NCBI RefSeq assembly: GCF_025602895.1
Contig: NW_026516261.1
Location: 186,001 to 250,000 of the forward strand
Direction of reading: 5' to 3'
Length of the DNA stretch: 64,000 bases
Source: Polychytrium aggregatum
Taxonomy: Eukaryota > Chytridiomycota > Chytridiomycetes > Polychytriales
Positions 39,416 to 51,754 of the stretch are shown piece by piece; the stretch's first letter is position 1, and every line of letters begins with the position of its first letter. The translations under genes and the position numbers were made by a program. The notes beneath the pieces are model-generated. The model made no database searches. It was not told the origin of the DNA and was given only the letters and a program-made list of their open reading frames with translations.

Positions 39416-40237
39416 ATGAGCAACCCCCGCCCACTTCCGGAAGCCTTCCTCAAGACCTTCCGTGCCCCAGTGTTTACTGGGAAGAGCCGCTCCTCCTCGG
39501 TGGAGGACTGGCTGCAGCAACTCGAGGACTACCTCGATGCTGCCCAAGTCGCCCCCACCCACCACATCGTCGCCGCCAAGCTCTGCTTAAAGGACCAGGC
39601 GTACCGTTGGTACCGCCGCCAAGGGTTCGACGAGCAGAGCGAAGGTGTGTTTGACGACTTCAAGGACCGCCTCCGTCGCCGCTTCGGCAGCCCCAATGCT
39701 GAACTCATTGCCCGTGACAAGCTATACTCTCTCGTGCAGCGTGGTTCTGTGACCCGCTACATCGAGGAGTTTGAAGACCTCTCCTCCCAGATTGAGGAGC
39801 TGGGCTCTGCTGATGCGATGTACCTCTTCCAGAAGGGCCTCAAGCCCAAGATCAGAGAGTACATCGCCAGCAACCCTGATGCCCGCAAGTCCCTGGACGT
39901 GATGATGGACGTTGCCGAGAACCTCGACAACGTCCAGTACCATGGCCGCCAGTTCTACCCGCAGCTGGCAGGCGGCCATCGGTCTCATCACGTCCCAGCC
40001 CGTCCGCCTCGCCCGGCCCCGCCCGCAAGACCCATGCCTGAGCCCATGGACGTTGACGTCAACGCCATGGAGGCTCGTGGCCCTCCCCGCTCCCGGTTCC
40101 AGCAAGCTGCCACTGTCTCCCCCAAGGACAGACAGAAGCAGGAGGACCTCCGCCATGGTTCCTGCTTCTTCTGTCACCGACCGGGACACCAGGCCAAGGA
40201 GTGCCCCATGAAGTCGGGAAACGGCCGACCCTACTAG
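39416..40237 (+). CDS. gag: A5 Gag (273 aa)
   Basis: Intact, same as A2 Gag. Confidence 0.95.
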   Translation: MSNPRPLPEAFLKTFRAPVFTGKSRSSSVEDWLQQLEDYLDAAQVAPTHHIVAAKLCLKDQAYRWYRRQGFDEQSEGVFDDFKDRLRRRFGSPNAELIARDKLYSLVQRGSVTRYIEEFEDLSSQIEELGSADAMYLFQKGLKPKIREYIASNPDARKSLDVMMDVAENLDNVQYHGRQFYPQLAGGHRSHHVPARPPRPAPPARPMPEPMDVDVNAMEARGPPRSRFQQAATVSPKDRQKQEDLRHGSCFFCHRPGHQAKECPMKSGNGRPY

Positions 40238-42194
40238 GTGGCTCTGGAGCCCTAGTAGGAGACCAACGCCGTGGATTGCTCAATGCAGTCCACGCGTCTC
40301 CAGAGGAAGTTCACCTCGCCCCCTCCCCCGAAGGAGAAACAAACCAAGTGTTGTGCGTCGTGCGAGAGGTGCATGGTGGCGCAAGCCGCCTGCCTCTCCA
40401 CGAACGTGAAGAGAAAACCAAAATTGAAAACCAAAACAAAAAAGAAAATCAAGAACCCTTGAGGGACAGGACCGCCTGTGCCCTCACCCCTGTCAAGTCG
40501 TGTGTGTCGGATGCTTCCGACATGTGTCCGCAAGCCGTGGACGTCGTGTGCAATGGCGTGCTGACGCCGCAGGCCCCCGCAATGGCCGAACCCTATCCAA
40601 AATGTCCGAGTGGCCGTGATGAAGCCAACCAAGACCAAGTGTCGCCCGTTCCCCCAAGTCAAGTCATGGTGCAGGAGGCTGTGCAGGAGGACCATGAAGA
40701 GTCCCTGCTGTACCTCCCTGCCACCGTCCAAGGTCACACCGTCCGAATGATGGTGGACTCTGGAGCAAGCTGCAACTTTGTCAGCAGACGCTTGCTCCAG
40801 GAGCTCAACATACATGCAACCAAGAAGAAGTCGCCGATGAGTGTGGCGCTTGCAGACGATCGTGTGCAGCAGTGCACACACCAAGTGGTCCTGCGAGTGG
40901 CCCTCCATCCCAAGTACCATCCTGTCCTGTTGTTCCAAGTGATCGACACCAAGTTCGATGCCATCCTCGGCATGAGCTGGCTTGCTCGTGCCGAGCCGAC
41001 TCCAGTCGTCGACTGGAAAGGCCGCACTGTCCGTGTTGGCCCTGACATTGTCCTGCAGGGCATGGCCTCACCCAACATGCCACCTCTCCTCTCAGCCATG
41101 CAATTCAAGAGGCTGATCAAGAAGGACACGTCGTTCCTCTGTGTCGTGCGTGAGGTCGACGACACCGACCAAGCCGGTCCCGGTCCCCCGCCTGTGGTGA
41201 CCAAGCTGCTCGACGAGTACAAGGACGTATTCCCCGACCAGTTGCCACAATGCCTGCCACCCCAACGCACCGTCGATCATCGCATCGACATCGAACCAGG
41301 CTCGTCGCCTCCGTCAAGACCGACGTACCAACTGTCGCTGACGGAGATGGACGAACTCAAGCGCCAGTTGGATGACCTCCTCGCCCATGGGTTCATCCGC
41401 CCGAGCCAGTCACCGTATGGTGCACCAGTGCTCTTTGTCAAGAAGAAAGAAGGTGATCTCAGGATGTGCGTCGACTATCGCGCACTAAACAAACAGACCA
41501 TCAAGAACACCTACCCGTTGCCCAGGATCGACGAGTTGATGGATCGTCTGAGTGGAGCAAAGGTCTTTAGCAAGATAGACCTCCGCTCAGGCTACCATCA
41601 GATCCGCATCCACGAGGATGATGTCCACAAGACCGCCTTCAGGACTCGCTACGGACTGTACGAGTTCCTAGTGCTGCCGTTCGGATTGACGAACGCACCT
41701 GCCACGTTCATGCAGCTGATGAACGATGTGTTCCGCCAAGAGCTCGACAACTCTGTCATCGTGTACCTGGATGATATCCTTGTGTACAGCAAGGATGAAG
41801 CGACCCATGAAGGTCATGTCGCCCGCGTGCTGGCCAAGCTACGCGAGCACAAGTTGTATGCCAAACTGTCCAAGTGTGAGTTCTTCAAGAATCAAGTCCC
41901 GTTCCTGGGACACGTTGTCTCAGGAAGAGGAATCGAAGTCGACCCCGCCAAGGTCAAGTCTGTGGTCGAGTGGCCGCCGCTCGCATGCGTCTCTGACGTG
42001 CAGTCGTTTCTCGGTCTCGTCAACTACTACCGCCGATTCATCCCCGATCTGGCGCGCACTGCCGGTCCACTCACAGACCTACTCCGCAAAGAGTGCCCCT
42101 TCGTGTGGGACCACCCACAACGCCAAGCGTTCGAGACCCTCAAGCACGCCTTGACGAACGCTCCTGTCCTCGCTGTGTTCGACCCGAACACGGA
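40201..42194 (+). pseudogene. pol: A5 Pol, protease and RT part, cut by A6
   Basis: Open through RT to just before the RNase H Asp. The apparent ORF continues to 42408 only by reading into the A6 LTR. Left target flank of A6 is ACGGA (42190-42194). Confidence 0.95.
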
Positions 42195-42503
42195 TGTAGG
42201 AGATGGTATCTCCGACGCTGTGCTGCGCGTACTGCGCGTACTGCGCGGCGCAGTGGGTCGTGACCTGTGCTGCGCTTTGCGTTTTCACGCACCGCAGGCA
42301 GGCCACCGCAGGGTATACCTGCGGGTTGCCCCCGTTCCCCCCGTTTGTCTGGAGTTCGGTTTTATCGTGAATAAACGTAAGTGCTCCCCGAGCTCACCCG
42401 TCCGCTAGAGTAGCCTAGCACCGCCCTGTTCTGCCCCGTCCTGTCTTGTCTTGTACCCCCTCCCTCCCCGTCTTGCCCCAACGTCCCAGTAGTGGACGTT
42501 ACA
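42195..42503 (+). repeat. 5' LTR of A6
   Basis: 309 bp, full length, inside A5 pol. Confidence 0.97.
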
Positions 42504-42625
42504 TGGTAGCATCGGAAATCCTCGTCTTGTTTTCGTCCTGTTTGTCCTCTTTCTAGATCCTCAAGCTGGATCCCGCCTCTCTTGCCGACCGACTCTCCTC
42601 TCTGTCCCTGGAGCCTGCCCCTGCC

Positions 42626-43447
42626 ATGAGCAACCCCCGCCCACTTCCGGAAGCCTTCCTCAAGACCTTCCGTGCCCCAGTGTTTACTGGGAAGAGCCGC
42701 TCCTCCTCGGTGGAGGACTGGCTGCAGCAACTCGAGGACTACCTCGATGCTGCCCAAGTCGCCCCCACCCACCACATCGTCGCCGCCAAGCTCTGCTTAA
42801 AGGACCAGGCGTACCGTTGGTACCGCCGCCAAGGGTTCGACGAGCAGAGCGAAGGTGTGTTTGACGACTTCAAGGACCGCCTCCGTCGCCGCTTCGGCAG
42901 CCCCAATGCTGAACTCATTGCCCGTGACAAGCTATACTCTCTCGTGCAGCGTGGTTCTGTGACCCGCTACATCGAGGAGTTTGAAGACCTCTCCTCCCAG
43001 ATTGAGGAGCTGGGCTCTGCTGATGCGATGTACCTCTTCCAGAAGGGCCTCAAGCCCAAGATCAGAGAGTACATCGCCAGCAACCCTGATGCCCGCAAGT
43101 CCCTGGACGTGATGATGGACGTTGCCGAGAACCTCGACAACGTCCAGTACCATGGCCGCCAGTTCTACCCGCAGCTGGCAGGCGGCCATCGGTCTCATCA
43201 CGTCCCAGCCCGTCCGCCTCGCCCGGCCCCGCCCGCAAGACCCATGCCTGAGCCCATGGACGTTGACGTCAACGCCATGGAGGCTCGTGGCCCTCCCCGC
43301 TCCCGGTTCCAGCAAGCTGCCACTGTCTCCCCCAAGGACAGACAGAAGCAGGAGGACCTCCGCCATGGTTCCTGCTTCTTCTGTCACCGACCGGGACACC
43401 AGGCCAAGGAGTGCCCCATGAAGTCGGGAAACGGCCGACCCTACTAG
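42626..43447 (+). CDS. gag: A6 Gag (273 aa)
   Basis: Intact, same as A2 Gag. Confidence 0.95.
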   Translation: MSNPRPLPEAFLKTFRAPVFTGKSRSSSVEDWLQQLEDYLDAAQVAPTHHIVAAKLCLKDQAYRWYRRQGFDEQSEGVFDDFKDRLRRRFGSPNAELIARDKLYSLVQRGSVTRYIEEFEDLSSQIEELGSADAMYLFQKGLKPKIREYIASNPDARKSLDVMMDVAENLDNVQYHGRQFYPQLAGGHRSHHVPARPPRPAPPARPMPEPMDVDVNAMEARGPPRSRFQQAATVSPKDRQKQEDLRHGSCFFCHRPGHQAKECPMKSGNGRPY

Positions 43448-44446
43448 GTGGCTCTGGAGCCCTAGTAGGAGACCAACGCCGTGGATTGCTCAATGCAGTC
43501 CACGCGTCTCCAGAGGAAGTTCACCTCGCCCCCTCCCCCGAAGGAGAAACAAACCAAGTGTTGTGCGTCGTGCGAGAGGTGCATGGTGGCGCAAGCCGCC
43601 TGCCTCTCCACGAACGTGAAGAGAAAACCAAAATTGAAAACCAAAACAAAAAAGAAAATCAAGAACCCTTGAGGGACAGGACCGCCTGTGCCCTCACCCC
43701 TGTCAAGTCGTGTGTGTCGGATGCTTCCGACATGTGTCCGCAAGCCGTGGACGTCGTGTGCAATGGCGTGCTGACGCCGCAGGCCCCCGCAATGGCCGAA
43801 CCCTATCCAAAATGTCCGAGTGGCCGTGATGAAGCCAACCAAGACCAAGTGTCGCCCGTTCCCCCAAGTCAAGTCATGGTGCAGGAGGCTGTGCAGGAGG
43901 ACCATGAAGAGTCCCTGCTGTACCTCCCTGCCACCGTCCAAGGTCACACCGTCCGAATGATGGTGGACTCTGGAGCAAGCTGCAACTTTGTCAGCAGACG
44001 CTTGCTCCAGGAGCTCAACATACATGCAACCAAGAAGAAGTCGCCGATGAGTGTGGCGCTTGCAGACGATCGTGTGCAGCAGTGCACACACCAAGTGGTC
44101 CTGCGAGTGGCCCTCCATCCCAAGTACCATCCTGTCCTGTTGTTCCAAGTGATCGACACCAAGTTCGATGCCATCCTCGGCATGAGCTGGCTTGCTCGTG
44201 CCGAGCCGACTCCAGTCGTCGACTGGAAAGGCCGCACTGTCCGTGTTGGCCCTGACATTGTCCTGCAGGGCATGGCCTCACCCAACATGCCACCTCTCCT
44301 CTCAGCCATGCAATTCAAGAGGCTGATCAAGAAGGACACGTCGTTCCTCTGTGTCGTGCGTGAGGTCGACGACACCGACCAAGCCGGTCCCGGTCCCCCG
44401 CCTGTGGTGACCAAGCTGCTCGACGAGTACAAGGACGTATTCCCCG
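43411..44446 (+). pseudogene. pol: A6 Pol, N-terminal part through protease
   Basis: Codes for the leader and protease up to the linker before RT. A7 then interrupts after the first base of a codon. Continuation at 61800. Confidence 0.95.
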
Positions 44447-44755
44447 TGTAGGAGATGGTATCTCCGACGCTGTGCTGCGCGTACTGCGCGTACTGCGCGG
44501 CGCAGTGGGTCGTGACCTGTGCTGCGCTTTGCGTTTTCACGCACCGCAGGCAGGCCACCGCAGGGTATACCTGCGGGTTGCCCCCGTTCCCCCCGTTTGT
44601 CTGGAGTTCGGTTTTATCGTGAATAAACGTAAGTGCTCCCCGAGCTCACCCGTCCGCTAGAGTAGCCTAGCACCGCCCTGTTCTGCCCCGTCCTGTCTTG
44701 TCTTGTACCCCCTCCCTCCCCGTCTTGCCCCAACGTCCCAGTAGTGGACGTTACA
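44447..44755 (+). repeat. 5' LTR of A7
   Basis: 309 bp, full length. Confidence 0.97.
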
Positions 44756-44877
44756 TGGTAGCATCGGAAATCCTCGTCTTGTTTTCGTCCTGTTTGTCCT
44801 CTTTCTAGATCCTCAAGCTGGATCCCGCCTCTCTTGCCGACCGACTCTCCTCTCTGTCCCTGGAGCCTGCCCCTGCC

Positions 44878-45699
44878 ATGAGCAACCCCCGCCCACTTCC
44901 GGAAGCCTTCCTCAAGACCTTCCGTGCCCCAGTGTTTACTGGGAAGAGCCGCTCCTCCTCGGTGGAGGACTGGCTGCAGCAACTCGAGGACTACCTCGAT
45001 GCTGCCCAAGTCGCCCCCACCCACCACATCGTCGCCGCCAAGCTCTGCTTAAAGGACCAGGCGTACCGTTGGTACCGCCGCCAAGGGTTCGACGAGCAGA
45101 GCGAAGGTGTGTTTGACGACTTCAAGGACCGCCTCCGTCGCCGCTTCGGCAGCCCCAATGCTGAACTCATTGCCCGTGACAAGCTATACTCTCTCGTGCA
45201 GCGTGGTTCTGTGACCCGCTACATCGAGGAGTTTGAAGACCTCTCCTCCCAGATTGAGGAGCTGGGCTCTGCTGATGCGATGTACCTCTTCCAGAAGGGC
45301 CTCAAGCCCAAGATCAGAGAGTACATCGCCAGCAACCCTGATGCCCGCAAGTCCCTGGACGTGATGATGGACGTTGCCGAGAACCTCGACAACGTCCAGT
45401 ACCATGGCCGCCAGTTCTACCCGCAGCTGGCAGGCGGCCATCGGTCTCATCACGTCCCAGCCCGTCCGCCTCGCCCGGCCCCGCCCGCAAGACCCATGCC
45501 TGAGCCCATGGACGTTGACGTCAACGCCATGGAGGCTCGTGGCCCTCCCCGCTCCCGGTTCCAGCAAGCTGCCACTGTCTCCCCCAAGGACAGACAGAAG
45601 CAGGAGGACCTCCGCCATGGTTCCTGCTTCTTCTGTCACCGACCGGGACACCAGGCCAAGGAGTGCCCCATGAAGTCGGGAAACGGCCGACCCTACTAG
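44878..45699 (+). CDS. gag: A7 Gag (273 aa)
   Basis: Intact, same as A2 Gag. Confidence 0.95.
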   Translation: MSNPRPLPEAFLKTFRAPVFTGKSRSSSVEDWLQQLEDYLDAAQVAPTHHIVAAKLCLKDQAYRWYRRQGFDEQSEGVFDDFKDRLRRRFGSPNAELIARDKLYSLVQRGSVTRYIEEFEDLSSQIEELGSADAMYLFQKGLKPKIREYIASNPDARKSLDVMMDVAENLDNVQYHGRQFYPQLAGGHRSHHVPARPPRPAPPARPMPEPMDVDVNAMEARGPPRSRFQQAATVSPKDRQKQEDLRHGSCFFCHRPGHQAKECPMKSGNGRPY

Positions 45700-48600
45700 G
45701 TGGCTCTGGAGCCCTAGTAGGAGACCAACGCCGTGGATTGCTCAATGCAGTCCACGCGTCTCCAGAGGAAGTTCACCTCGCCCCCTCCCCCGAAGGAGAA
45801 ACAAACCAAGTGTTGTGCGTCGTGCGAGAGGTGCATGGTGGCGCAAGCCGCCTGCCTCTCCACGAACGTGAAGAGAAAACCAAAATTGAAAACCAAAACA
45901 AAAAAGAAAATCAAGAACCCTTGAGGGACAGGACCGCCTGTGCCCTCACCCCTGTCAAGTCGTGTGTGTCGGATGCTTCCGACATGTGTCCGCAAGCCGT
46001 GGACGTCGTGTGCAATGGCGTGCTGACGCCGCAGGCCCCCGCAATGGCCGAACCCTATCCAAAATGTCCGAGTGGCCGTGATGAAGCCAACCAAGACCAA
46101 GTGTCGCCCGTTCCCCCAAGTCAAGTCATGGTGCAGGAGGCTGTGCAGGAGGACCATGAAGAGTCCCTGCTGTACCTCCCTGCCACCGTCCAAGGTCACA
46201 CCGTCCGAATGATGGTGGACTCTGGAGCAAGCTGCAACTTTGTCAGCAGACGCTTGCTCCAGGAGCTCAACATACATGCAACCAAGAAGAAGTCGCCGAT
46301 GAGTGTGGCGCTTGCAGACGATCGTGTGCAGCAGTGCACACACCAAGTGGTCCTGCGAGTGGCCCTCCATCCCAAGTACCATCCTGTCCTGTTGTTCCAA
46401 GTGATCGACACCAAGTTCGATGCCATCCTCGGCATGAGCTGGCTTGCTCGTGCCGAGCCGACTCCAGTCGTCGACTGGAAAGGCCGCACTGTCCGTGTTG
46501 GCCCTGACATTGTCCTGCAGGGCATGGCCTCACCCAACATGCCACCTCTCCTCTCAGCCATGCAATTCAAGAGGCTGATCAAGAAGGACACGTCGTTCCT
46601 CTGTGTCGTGCGTGAGGTCGACGACACCGACCAAGCCGGTCCCGGTCCCCCGCCTGTGGTGACCAAGCTGCTCGACGAGTACAAGGACGTATTCCCCGAC
46701 CAGTTGCCACAATGCCTGCCACCCCAACGCACCGTCGATCATCGCATCGACATCGAACCAGGCTCGTCGCCTCCGTCAAGACCGACGTACCAACTGTCGC
46801 TGACGGAGATGGACGAACTCAAGCGCCAGTTGGATGACCTCCTCGCCCATGGGTTCATCCGCCCGAGCCAGTCACCGTATGGTGCACCAGTGCTCTTTGT
46901 CAAGAAGAAAGAAGGTGATCTCAGGATGTGCGTCGACTATCGCGCACTAAACAAACAGACCATCAAGAACACCTACCCGTTGCCCAGGATCGACGAGTTG
47001 ATGGATCGTCTGAGTGGAGCAAAGGTCTTTAGCAAGATAGACCTCCGCTCAGGCTACCATCAGATCCGCATCCACGAGGATGATGTCCACAAGACCGCCT
47101 TCAGGACTCGCTACGGACTGTACGAGTTCCTAGTGCTGCCGTTCGGATTGACGAACGCACCTGCCACGTTCATGCAGCTGATGAACGATGTGTTCCGCCA
47201 AGAGCTCGACAACTCTGTCATCGTGTACCTGGATGATATCCTTGTGTACAGCAAGGATGAAGCGACCCATGAAGGTCATGTCGCCCGCGTGCTGGCCAAG
47301 CTACGCGAGCACAAGTTGTATGCCAAACTGTCCAAGTGTGAGTTCTTCAAGAATCAAGTCCCGTTCCTGGGACACGTTGTCTCAGGAAGAGGAATCGAAG
47401 TCGACCCCGCCAAGGTCAAGTCTGTGGTCGAGTGGCCGCCGCTCGCATGCGTCTCTGACGTGCAGTCGTTTCTCGGTCTCGTCAACTACTACCGCCGATT
47501 CATCCCCGATCTGGCGCGCACTGCCGGTCCACTCACAGACCTACTCCGCAAAGAGTGCCCCTTCGTGTGGGACCACCCACAACGCCAAGCGTTCGAGACC
47601 CTCAAGCACGCCTTGACGAACGCTCCTGTCCTCGCTGTGTTCGACCCGAACACGGATGTCTCCGTGCACACCGACGCCTCCGACTTTGCGGTGGGAGCTG
47701 TTTTGATGCAGGAGGGAAGGCCCGTTGCCTTCGAGTCGCGCAAACTGTCCCAACACGAGATCAACTATCCCGTGCACGAGAAGGAGCAGCTTGCGATCAT
47801 CTACGCGCTGCAGAAGTTCCGAGTGTACCTCCACGGTACCGCCAAGCCCTTCAAGATTGTGACGGACCACCAGTCACTGCGTTACCTCGACACCAAGAAG
47901 AACCTGAGCCGACGCCAAGCGCGATGGATGGAGTTCCTCGCCGAGTACAACTACGAGGTTGTATACCAGAAAGGCAAACTCAATGTGGTGCCTGACGCAC
48001 TGTCCCGACGCCCCGACTACCAATTGGCGTCACTGTACGAGTCGACTGTCAGTGTCGACAACACGATGCTGGATGTTGTCCGAGACAACATCGCCAACGA
48101 CAAACAGTTCGGAGAACTGTTCCGAAAGGTGTCTAAGCTCCCCAAGGACGACGAATCATCCGAGTACACAGTGCGTGATGGCCTGCTCCTCCTGAAGAAG
48201 GACAGCCGTGTCTGTGTGCCGGACATTCCGTCGTTGAAGACCAAGTTGCTCCAAGAGGTCCACGACTCGCCCCTCGCTGGACACTTTGGAGTCGAGAAGA
48301 CATACGACCGACTGGCCAAAGTCGCATACTGGCCTGGAATGAAGCGCACCGTCGAGAAGTACATCGAGTCCTGCCATACCTGCAAGATGGTCAAGTCACG
48401 CACGACCCGAGAGCAAGGATTGCTGCAACCCCTGCCTGTTCCCGACCGCCCCTGGACCAGCATGTCCATGGATCTCATCACGCATCTACCGACGACCAAG
48501 TTGGACCACGATGCAATCGCTGTCTTTGTCGACAGGTTCAGCAAGATGGCACACTTTGTGCCGTGCCAGACGACATGCTCCGCGCCTGACCTTGCACTGC

Positions 48601-49595
48601 TGTTCTTCAAGCATGTGTTCAAGCACCACGGCCTCCCAAAGTCCATCGTCAGTGATCGAGACCCCCGATTCACCTCCTTGTTTTGGACAAGTCTGTTCGA
48701 CCATCTCGGCACCAAGCTGAACATGTCAACCTCGCACCACCAACAAACGGATGGACAGTCCGAGCGGACGATCCGCACCCTCGAGCAATACCTGAGGACA
48801 TACGCCTCGACCAGCCAAGACGACTGGGACATACAGCTGAGTCATGCAGAGTTTGCATACAACACCGCCAAGTCGAGCACAACTGGCTTGAGCCCCTTTG
48901 AGGCGCTCTACGGATTCCAGCCTGATGTTCCCACCTCCTTGACACTGACCGAGTCCACGGCTGGATTGCCTCCCAAACCAAGTGCCTTTGTCAAAGATCA
49001 TCAAGTCCGACACAAGATGATCGCCGACGCGCTCACGGATGCGCAACAAGTGATGGCGAAGTACTACGACCGCCGACACCAGGATGTCTCCTTTGAAGTT
49101 GGAGACCTTGTCTACCTGGACGCCGACAACATCAAGGTCCCCGAAGCCCAGTCAAAGAAGTTGTTGCCCAAGTACCGAGGACCGTTCAAGATAGCGGCCC
49201 GACCCAGTCCCCTCAACTACCTGTTGGACTTGCCACCTGGAAGCAAGCTCCATCCTGTCTTCCATGTGTCCAAGCTGCGTCGCCACACGACCCGCAGTCC
49301 AGCACAGTTCCCCGACGCCGACGAAGGTGTCCCGGACGACGCACCACTGGAAGACGACCTCGGACAATACTATACTCAAGAATATGAAGTCGAAAGGATC
49401 GTGAGGCACAAGAAAGTGGCTGATGGGTCACTTCGGTTTTATGTCAAGTGGGTTGGTTACCCACACTCGGGCAACACATGGCAAACACTGGAGGACTTGT
49501 CCCATGCACCCGAGGAGCTGAGTAAATACGGTAAACACCTCGAGGAGCCCCAAATAAAGAGCACACGCAGGGCTCCTCGCAGGAAGCCTTCTTAA
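45663..49595 (+). CDS. pol: A7 Pol (1,310 codons)
   Basis: Intact, same translation as A2 Pol. The 3' LTR needed for transcript ending is split by 11.9 kb, so the copy is probably not mobile now. Confidence 0.95.
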   Translation: MPHEVGKRPTLLGGSGALVGDQRRGLLNAVHASPEEVHLAPSPEGETNQVLCVVREVHGGASRLPLHEREEKTKIENQNKKENQEPLRDRTACALTPVKSCVSDASDMCPQAVDVVCNGVLTPQAPAMAEPYPKCPSGRDEANQDQVSPVPPSQVMVQEAVQEDHEESLLYLPATVQGHTVRMMVDSGASCNFVSRRLLQELNIHATKKKSPMSVALADDRVQQCTHQVVLRVALHPKYHPVLLFQVIDTKFDAILGMSWLARAEPTPVVDWKGRTVRVGPDIVLQGMASPNMPPLLSAMQFKRLIKKDTSFLCVVREVDDTDQAGPGPPPVVTKLLDEYKDVFPDQLPQCLPPQRTVDHRIDIEPGSSPPSRPTYQLSLTEMDELKRQLDDLLAHGFIRPSQSPYGAPVLFVKKKEGDLRMCVDYRALNKQTIKNTYPLPRIDELMDRLSGAKVFSKIDLRSGYHQIRIHEDDVHKTAFRTRYGLYEFLVLPFGLTNAPATFMQLMNDVFRQELDNSVIVYLDDILVYSKDEATHEGHVARVLAKLREHKLYAKLSKCEFFKNQVPFLGHVVSGRGIEVDPAKVKSVVEWPPLACVSDVQSFLGLVNYYRRFIPDLARTAGPLTDLLRKECPFVWDHPQRQAFETLKHALTNAPVLAVFDPNTDVSVHTDASDFAVGAVLMQEGRPVAFESRKLSQHEINYPVHEKEQLAIIYALQKFRVYLHGTAKPFKIVTDHQSLRYLDTKKNLSRRQARWMEFLAEYNYEVVYQKGKLNVVPDALSRRPDYQLASLYESTVSVDNTMLDVVRDNIANDKQFGELFRKVSKLPKDDESSEYTVRDGLLLLKKDSRVCVPDIPSLKTKLLQEVHDSPLAGHFGVEKTYDRLAKVAYWPGMKRTVEKYIESCHTCKMVKSRTTREQGLLQPLPVPDRPWTSMSMDLITHLPTTKLDHDAIAVFVDRFSKMAHFVPCQTTCSAPDLALLFFKHVFKHHGLPKSIVSDRDPRFTSLFWTSLFDHLGTKLNMSTSHHQQTDGQSERTIRTLEQYLRTYASTSQDDWDIQLSHAEFAYNTAKSSTTGLSPFEALYGFQPDVPTSLTLTESTAGLPPKPSAFVKDHQVRHKMIADALTDAQQVMAKYYDRRHQDVSFEVGDLVYLDADNIKVPEAQSKKLLPKYRGPFKIAARPSPLNYLLDLPPGSKLHPVFHVSKLRRHTTRSPAQFPDADEGVPDDAPLEDDLGQYYTQEYEVERIVRHKKVADGSLRFYVKWVGYPHSGNTWQTLEDLSHAPEELSKYGKHLEEPQIKSTRRAPRRKPS

Positions 49596-49604
49596 GTGTG
49601 GGAG

Positions 49605-49618
49605 TGTAGGAGATGGTA
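49605..49618 (+). repeat. 3' LTR of A7, first 14 bp
   Basis: Ends in TGGTA, the left target duplication of B. B landed in the centre of the LTR-terminal inverted repeat GGAGA-TGGTA-TCTCC. Confidence 0.9.
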
Positions 49619-50409
49619 TGTTAGAGTCCGAAGGGGACTCAACGGCAAAAGAAGAAGTGAGCTCGAAGTGAGCTCAGGGAAGGCAAGGGTAAAGTCCGAA
49701 GTGGACTCGGAGAGGGAGCGAGGGAAGCAAAGATCCGTTCAAGATAAGACTAGTCTCGAAATGAGACGTGAGGAACACTCAGAGAATAAAGTAGAAGGCA
49801 CTTTATTTAGTCCTATTTTGAACGCTGAGGTTCGACTACACATCGCGGGGGTCAGGCTATTTATAGACAAGTCCGGACTTGGCAGCGAAGGGCGGCCAAG
49901 GGAGGGAAAAGTGGGCGATCGAGCAGGGCGAAGGGGGCGATGCACGAACGAGGGCCGAGAAGGACCACCGAGACAGGCAGAGAACCAAAGCGAGGGAGGC
50001 GCAAGCAAAAGCGAAGCACCTGGCAGGAGAAACGTGCAAAGGCGAAGCAATGTGACTCAACGTCCAAGAAGCGGATTGGTCAAGTATAAGGTTGGGGCAA
50101 ATGCATGCGAGATGAACAAGAGATCGGGGCGGTCAGGCAGGTCATGAGTCACCGGTGGTGGGACACATGACCGGCAGCCGAATTGCAACCAATCGCAGCA
50201 AGGCGCGTGCACAAACAAACCGGCGCGTGCGAAGAAGACAAAGGAAGCGGAGCAGCGCGGGGAAACGGAAGTGCGGAAGGAGCGGAAATGGCAGGCAAAA
50301 GGCGGAAAATTGGAGGGGAACTGCAAAGCTACACACAAACAAACAGAAAGGCAAAAGAACAGCCAAGTGTGCAGTCAAAGTGGAGAACAAGCAGAAGCTA
50401 TCCCTAACA
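49619..50409 (-). repeat. 3' LTR of B (791 bp)
   Basis: Preceded (minus strand) by the purine tract AAGGAAGGGGATGA (50410-50423). Contains TATAAATA (49858-49865), the self-priming 12-mer (49815-49826), AATAAA signals near 49801 and 49788, and an array of four short hairpins (separate entry). Confidence 0.95.
49624..49767 (-). repeat. Four-hairpin array in the B leader (R-U5)
   Basis: Inverted repeats at 49624-49640, 49659-49675, 49692-49708 and 49753-49767. Each has 5-6 bp arms and a 5-nt loop that reads (C/A)(C/T)TTC on the transcribed strand. The 5' LTR copies are at 60709-60725, 60744-60760, 60777-60793 and 60838-60852, so in genomic RNA they lie between the RNA 5' end and the priming site. 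Confidence 0.8.
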
Positions 50410-50421
50410 TCATCCCCTTCC

Positions 50422-50501
50422 TTAGCGACGAACTCCGGGCGTCGCCTTCGGCTTTGAGGGATAGCGAAGGTGGAAGTCAGCAACAAGATCAGTGGCGTGG
50501 G
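50422..50501 (-). pseudogene. pol: B Pol, last 27 codons
   Basis: Continuation of B Pol after the A8 insertion, ending at TAA (50422-50424) inside the start of the purine tract. It encodes the last helix after the chromodomain and a basic tail. Confidence 0.8.
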
Positions 50502-50810
50502 TGTAGGAGATGGTATCTCCGACGCTGTGCTGCGCGTACTGCGCGTACTGCGCGGCGCAGTGGGTCGTGACCTGTGCTGCGCTTTGCGTTTTCACGCACC
50601 GCAGGCAGGCCACCGCAGGGTATACCTGCGGGTTGCCCCCGTTCCCCCCGTTTGTCTGGAGTTCGGTTTTATCGTGAATAAACGTAAGTGCTCCCCGAGC
50701 TCACCCGTCCGCTAGAGTAGCCTAGCACCGCCCTGTTCTGCCCCGTCCTGTCTTGTCTTGTACCCCCTCCCTCCCCGTCTTGCCCCAACGTCCCAGTAGT
50801 GGACGTTACA
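50502..50810 (+). repeat. 5' LTR of A8
   Basis: 309 bp, full length. Confidence 0.97.
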
Positions 50811-50932
50811 TGGTAGCATCGGAAATCCTCGTCTTGTTTTCGTCCTGTTTGTCCTCTTTCTAGATCCTCAAGCTGGATCCCGCCTCTCTTGCCGACCGAC
50901 TCTCCTCTCTGTCCCTGGAGCCTGCCCCTGCC

Positions 50933-51754
50933 ATGAGCAACCCCCGCCCACTTCCGGAAGCCTTCCTCAAGACCTTCCGTGCCCCAGTGTTTACTGGGAA
51001 GAGCCGCTCCTCCTCGGTGGAGGACTGGCTGCAGCAACTCGAGGACTACCTCGATGCTGCCCAAGTCGCCCCCACCCACCACATCGTCGCCGCCAAGCTC
51101 TGCTTAAAGGACCAGGCGTACCGTTGGTACCGCCGCCAAGGGTTCGACGAGCAGAGCGAAGGTGTGTTTGACGACTTCAAGGACCGCCTCCGTCGCCGCT
51201 TCGGCAGCCCCAATGCTGAACTCATTGCCCGTGACAAGCTATACTCTCTCGTGCAGCGTGGTTCTGTGACCCGCTACATCGAGGAGTTTGAAGACCTCTC
51301 CTCCCAGATTGAGGAGCTGGGCTCTGCTGATGCGATGTACCTCTTCCAGAAGGGCCTCAAGCCCAAGATCAGAGAGTACATCGCCAGCAACCCTGATGCC
51401 CGCAAGTCCCTGGACGTGATGATGGACGTTGCCGAGAACCTCGACAACGTCCAGTACCATGGCCGCCAGTTCTACCCGCAGCTGGCAGGCGGCCATCGGT
51501 CTCATCACGTCCCAGCCCGTCCGCCTCGCCCGGCCCCGCCCGCAAGACCCATGCCTGAGCCCATGGACGTTGACGTCAACGCCATGGAGGCTCGTGGCCC
51601 TCCCCGCTCCCGGTTCCAGCAAGCTGCCACTGTCTCCCCCAAGGACAGACAGAAGCAGGAGGACCTCCGCCATGGTTCCTGCTTCTTCTGTCACCGACCG
51701 GGACACCAGGCCAAGGAGTGCCCCATGAAGTCGGGAAACGGCCGACCCTACTAG
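50933..51754 (+). CDS. gag: A8 Gag (273 aa)
   Basis: Intact, same as A2 Gag. Confidence 0.95.
   Translation: MSNPRPLPEAFLKTFRAPVFTGKSRSSSVEDWLQQLEDYLDAAQVAPTHHIVAAKLCLKDQAYRWYRRQGFDEQSEGVFDDFKDRLRRRFGSPNAELIARDKLYSLVQRGSVTRYIEEFEDLSSQIEELGSADAMYLFQKGLKPKIREYIASNPDARKSLDVMMDVAENLDNVQYHGRQFYPQLAGGHRSHHVPARPPRPAPPARPMPEPMDVDVNAMEARGPPRSRFQQAATVSPKDRQKQEDLRHGSCFFCHRPGHQAKECPMKSGNGRPY

Noticed and set aside
40201-42408. 735-codon apparent ORF
   Set aside because: Residues after 42194 are encoded by the A6 LTR; it is a chimeric read of a truncated pol.
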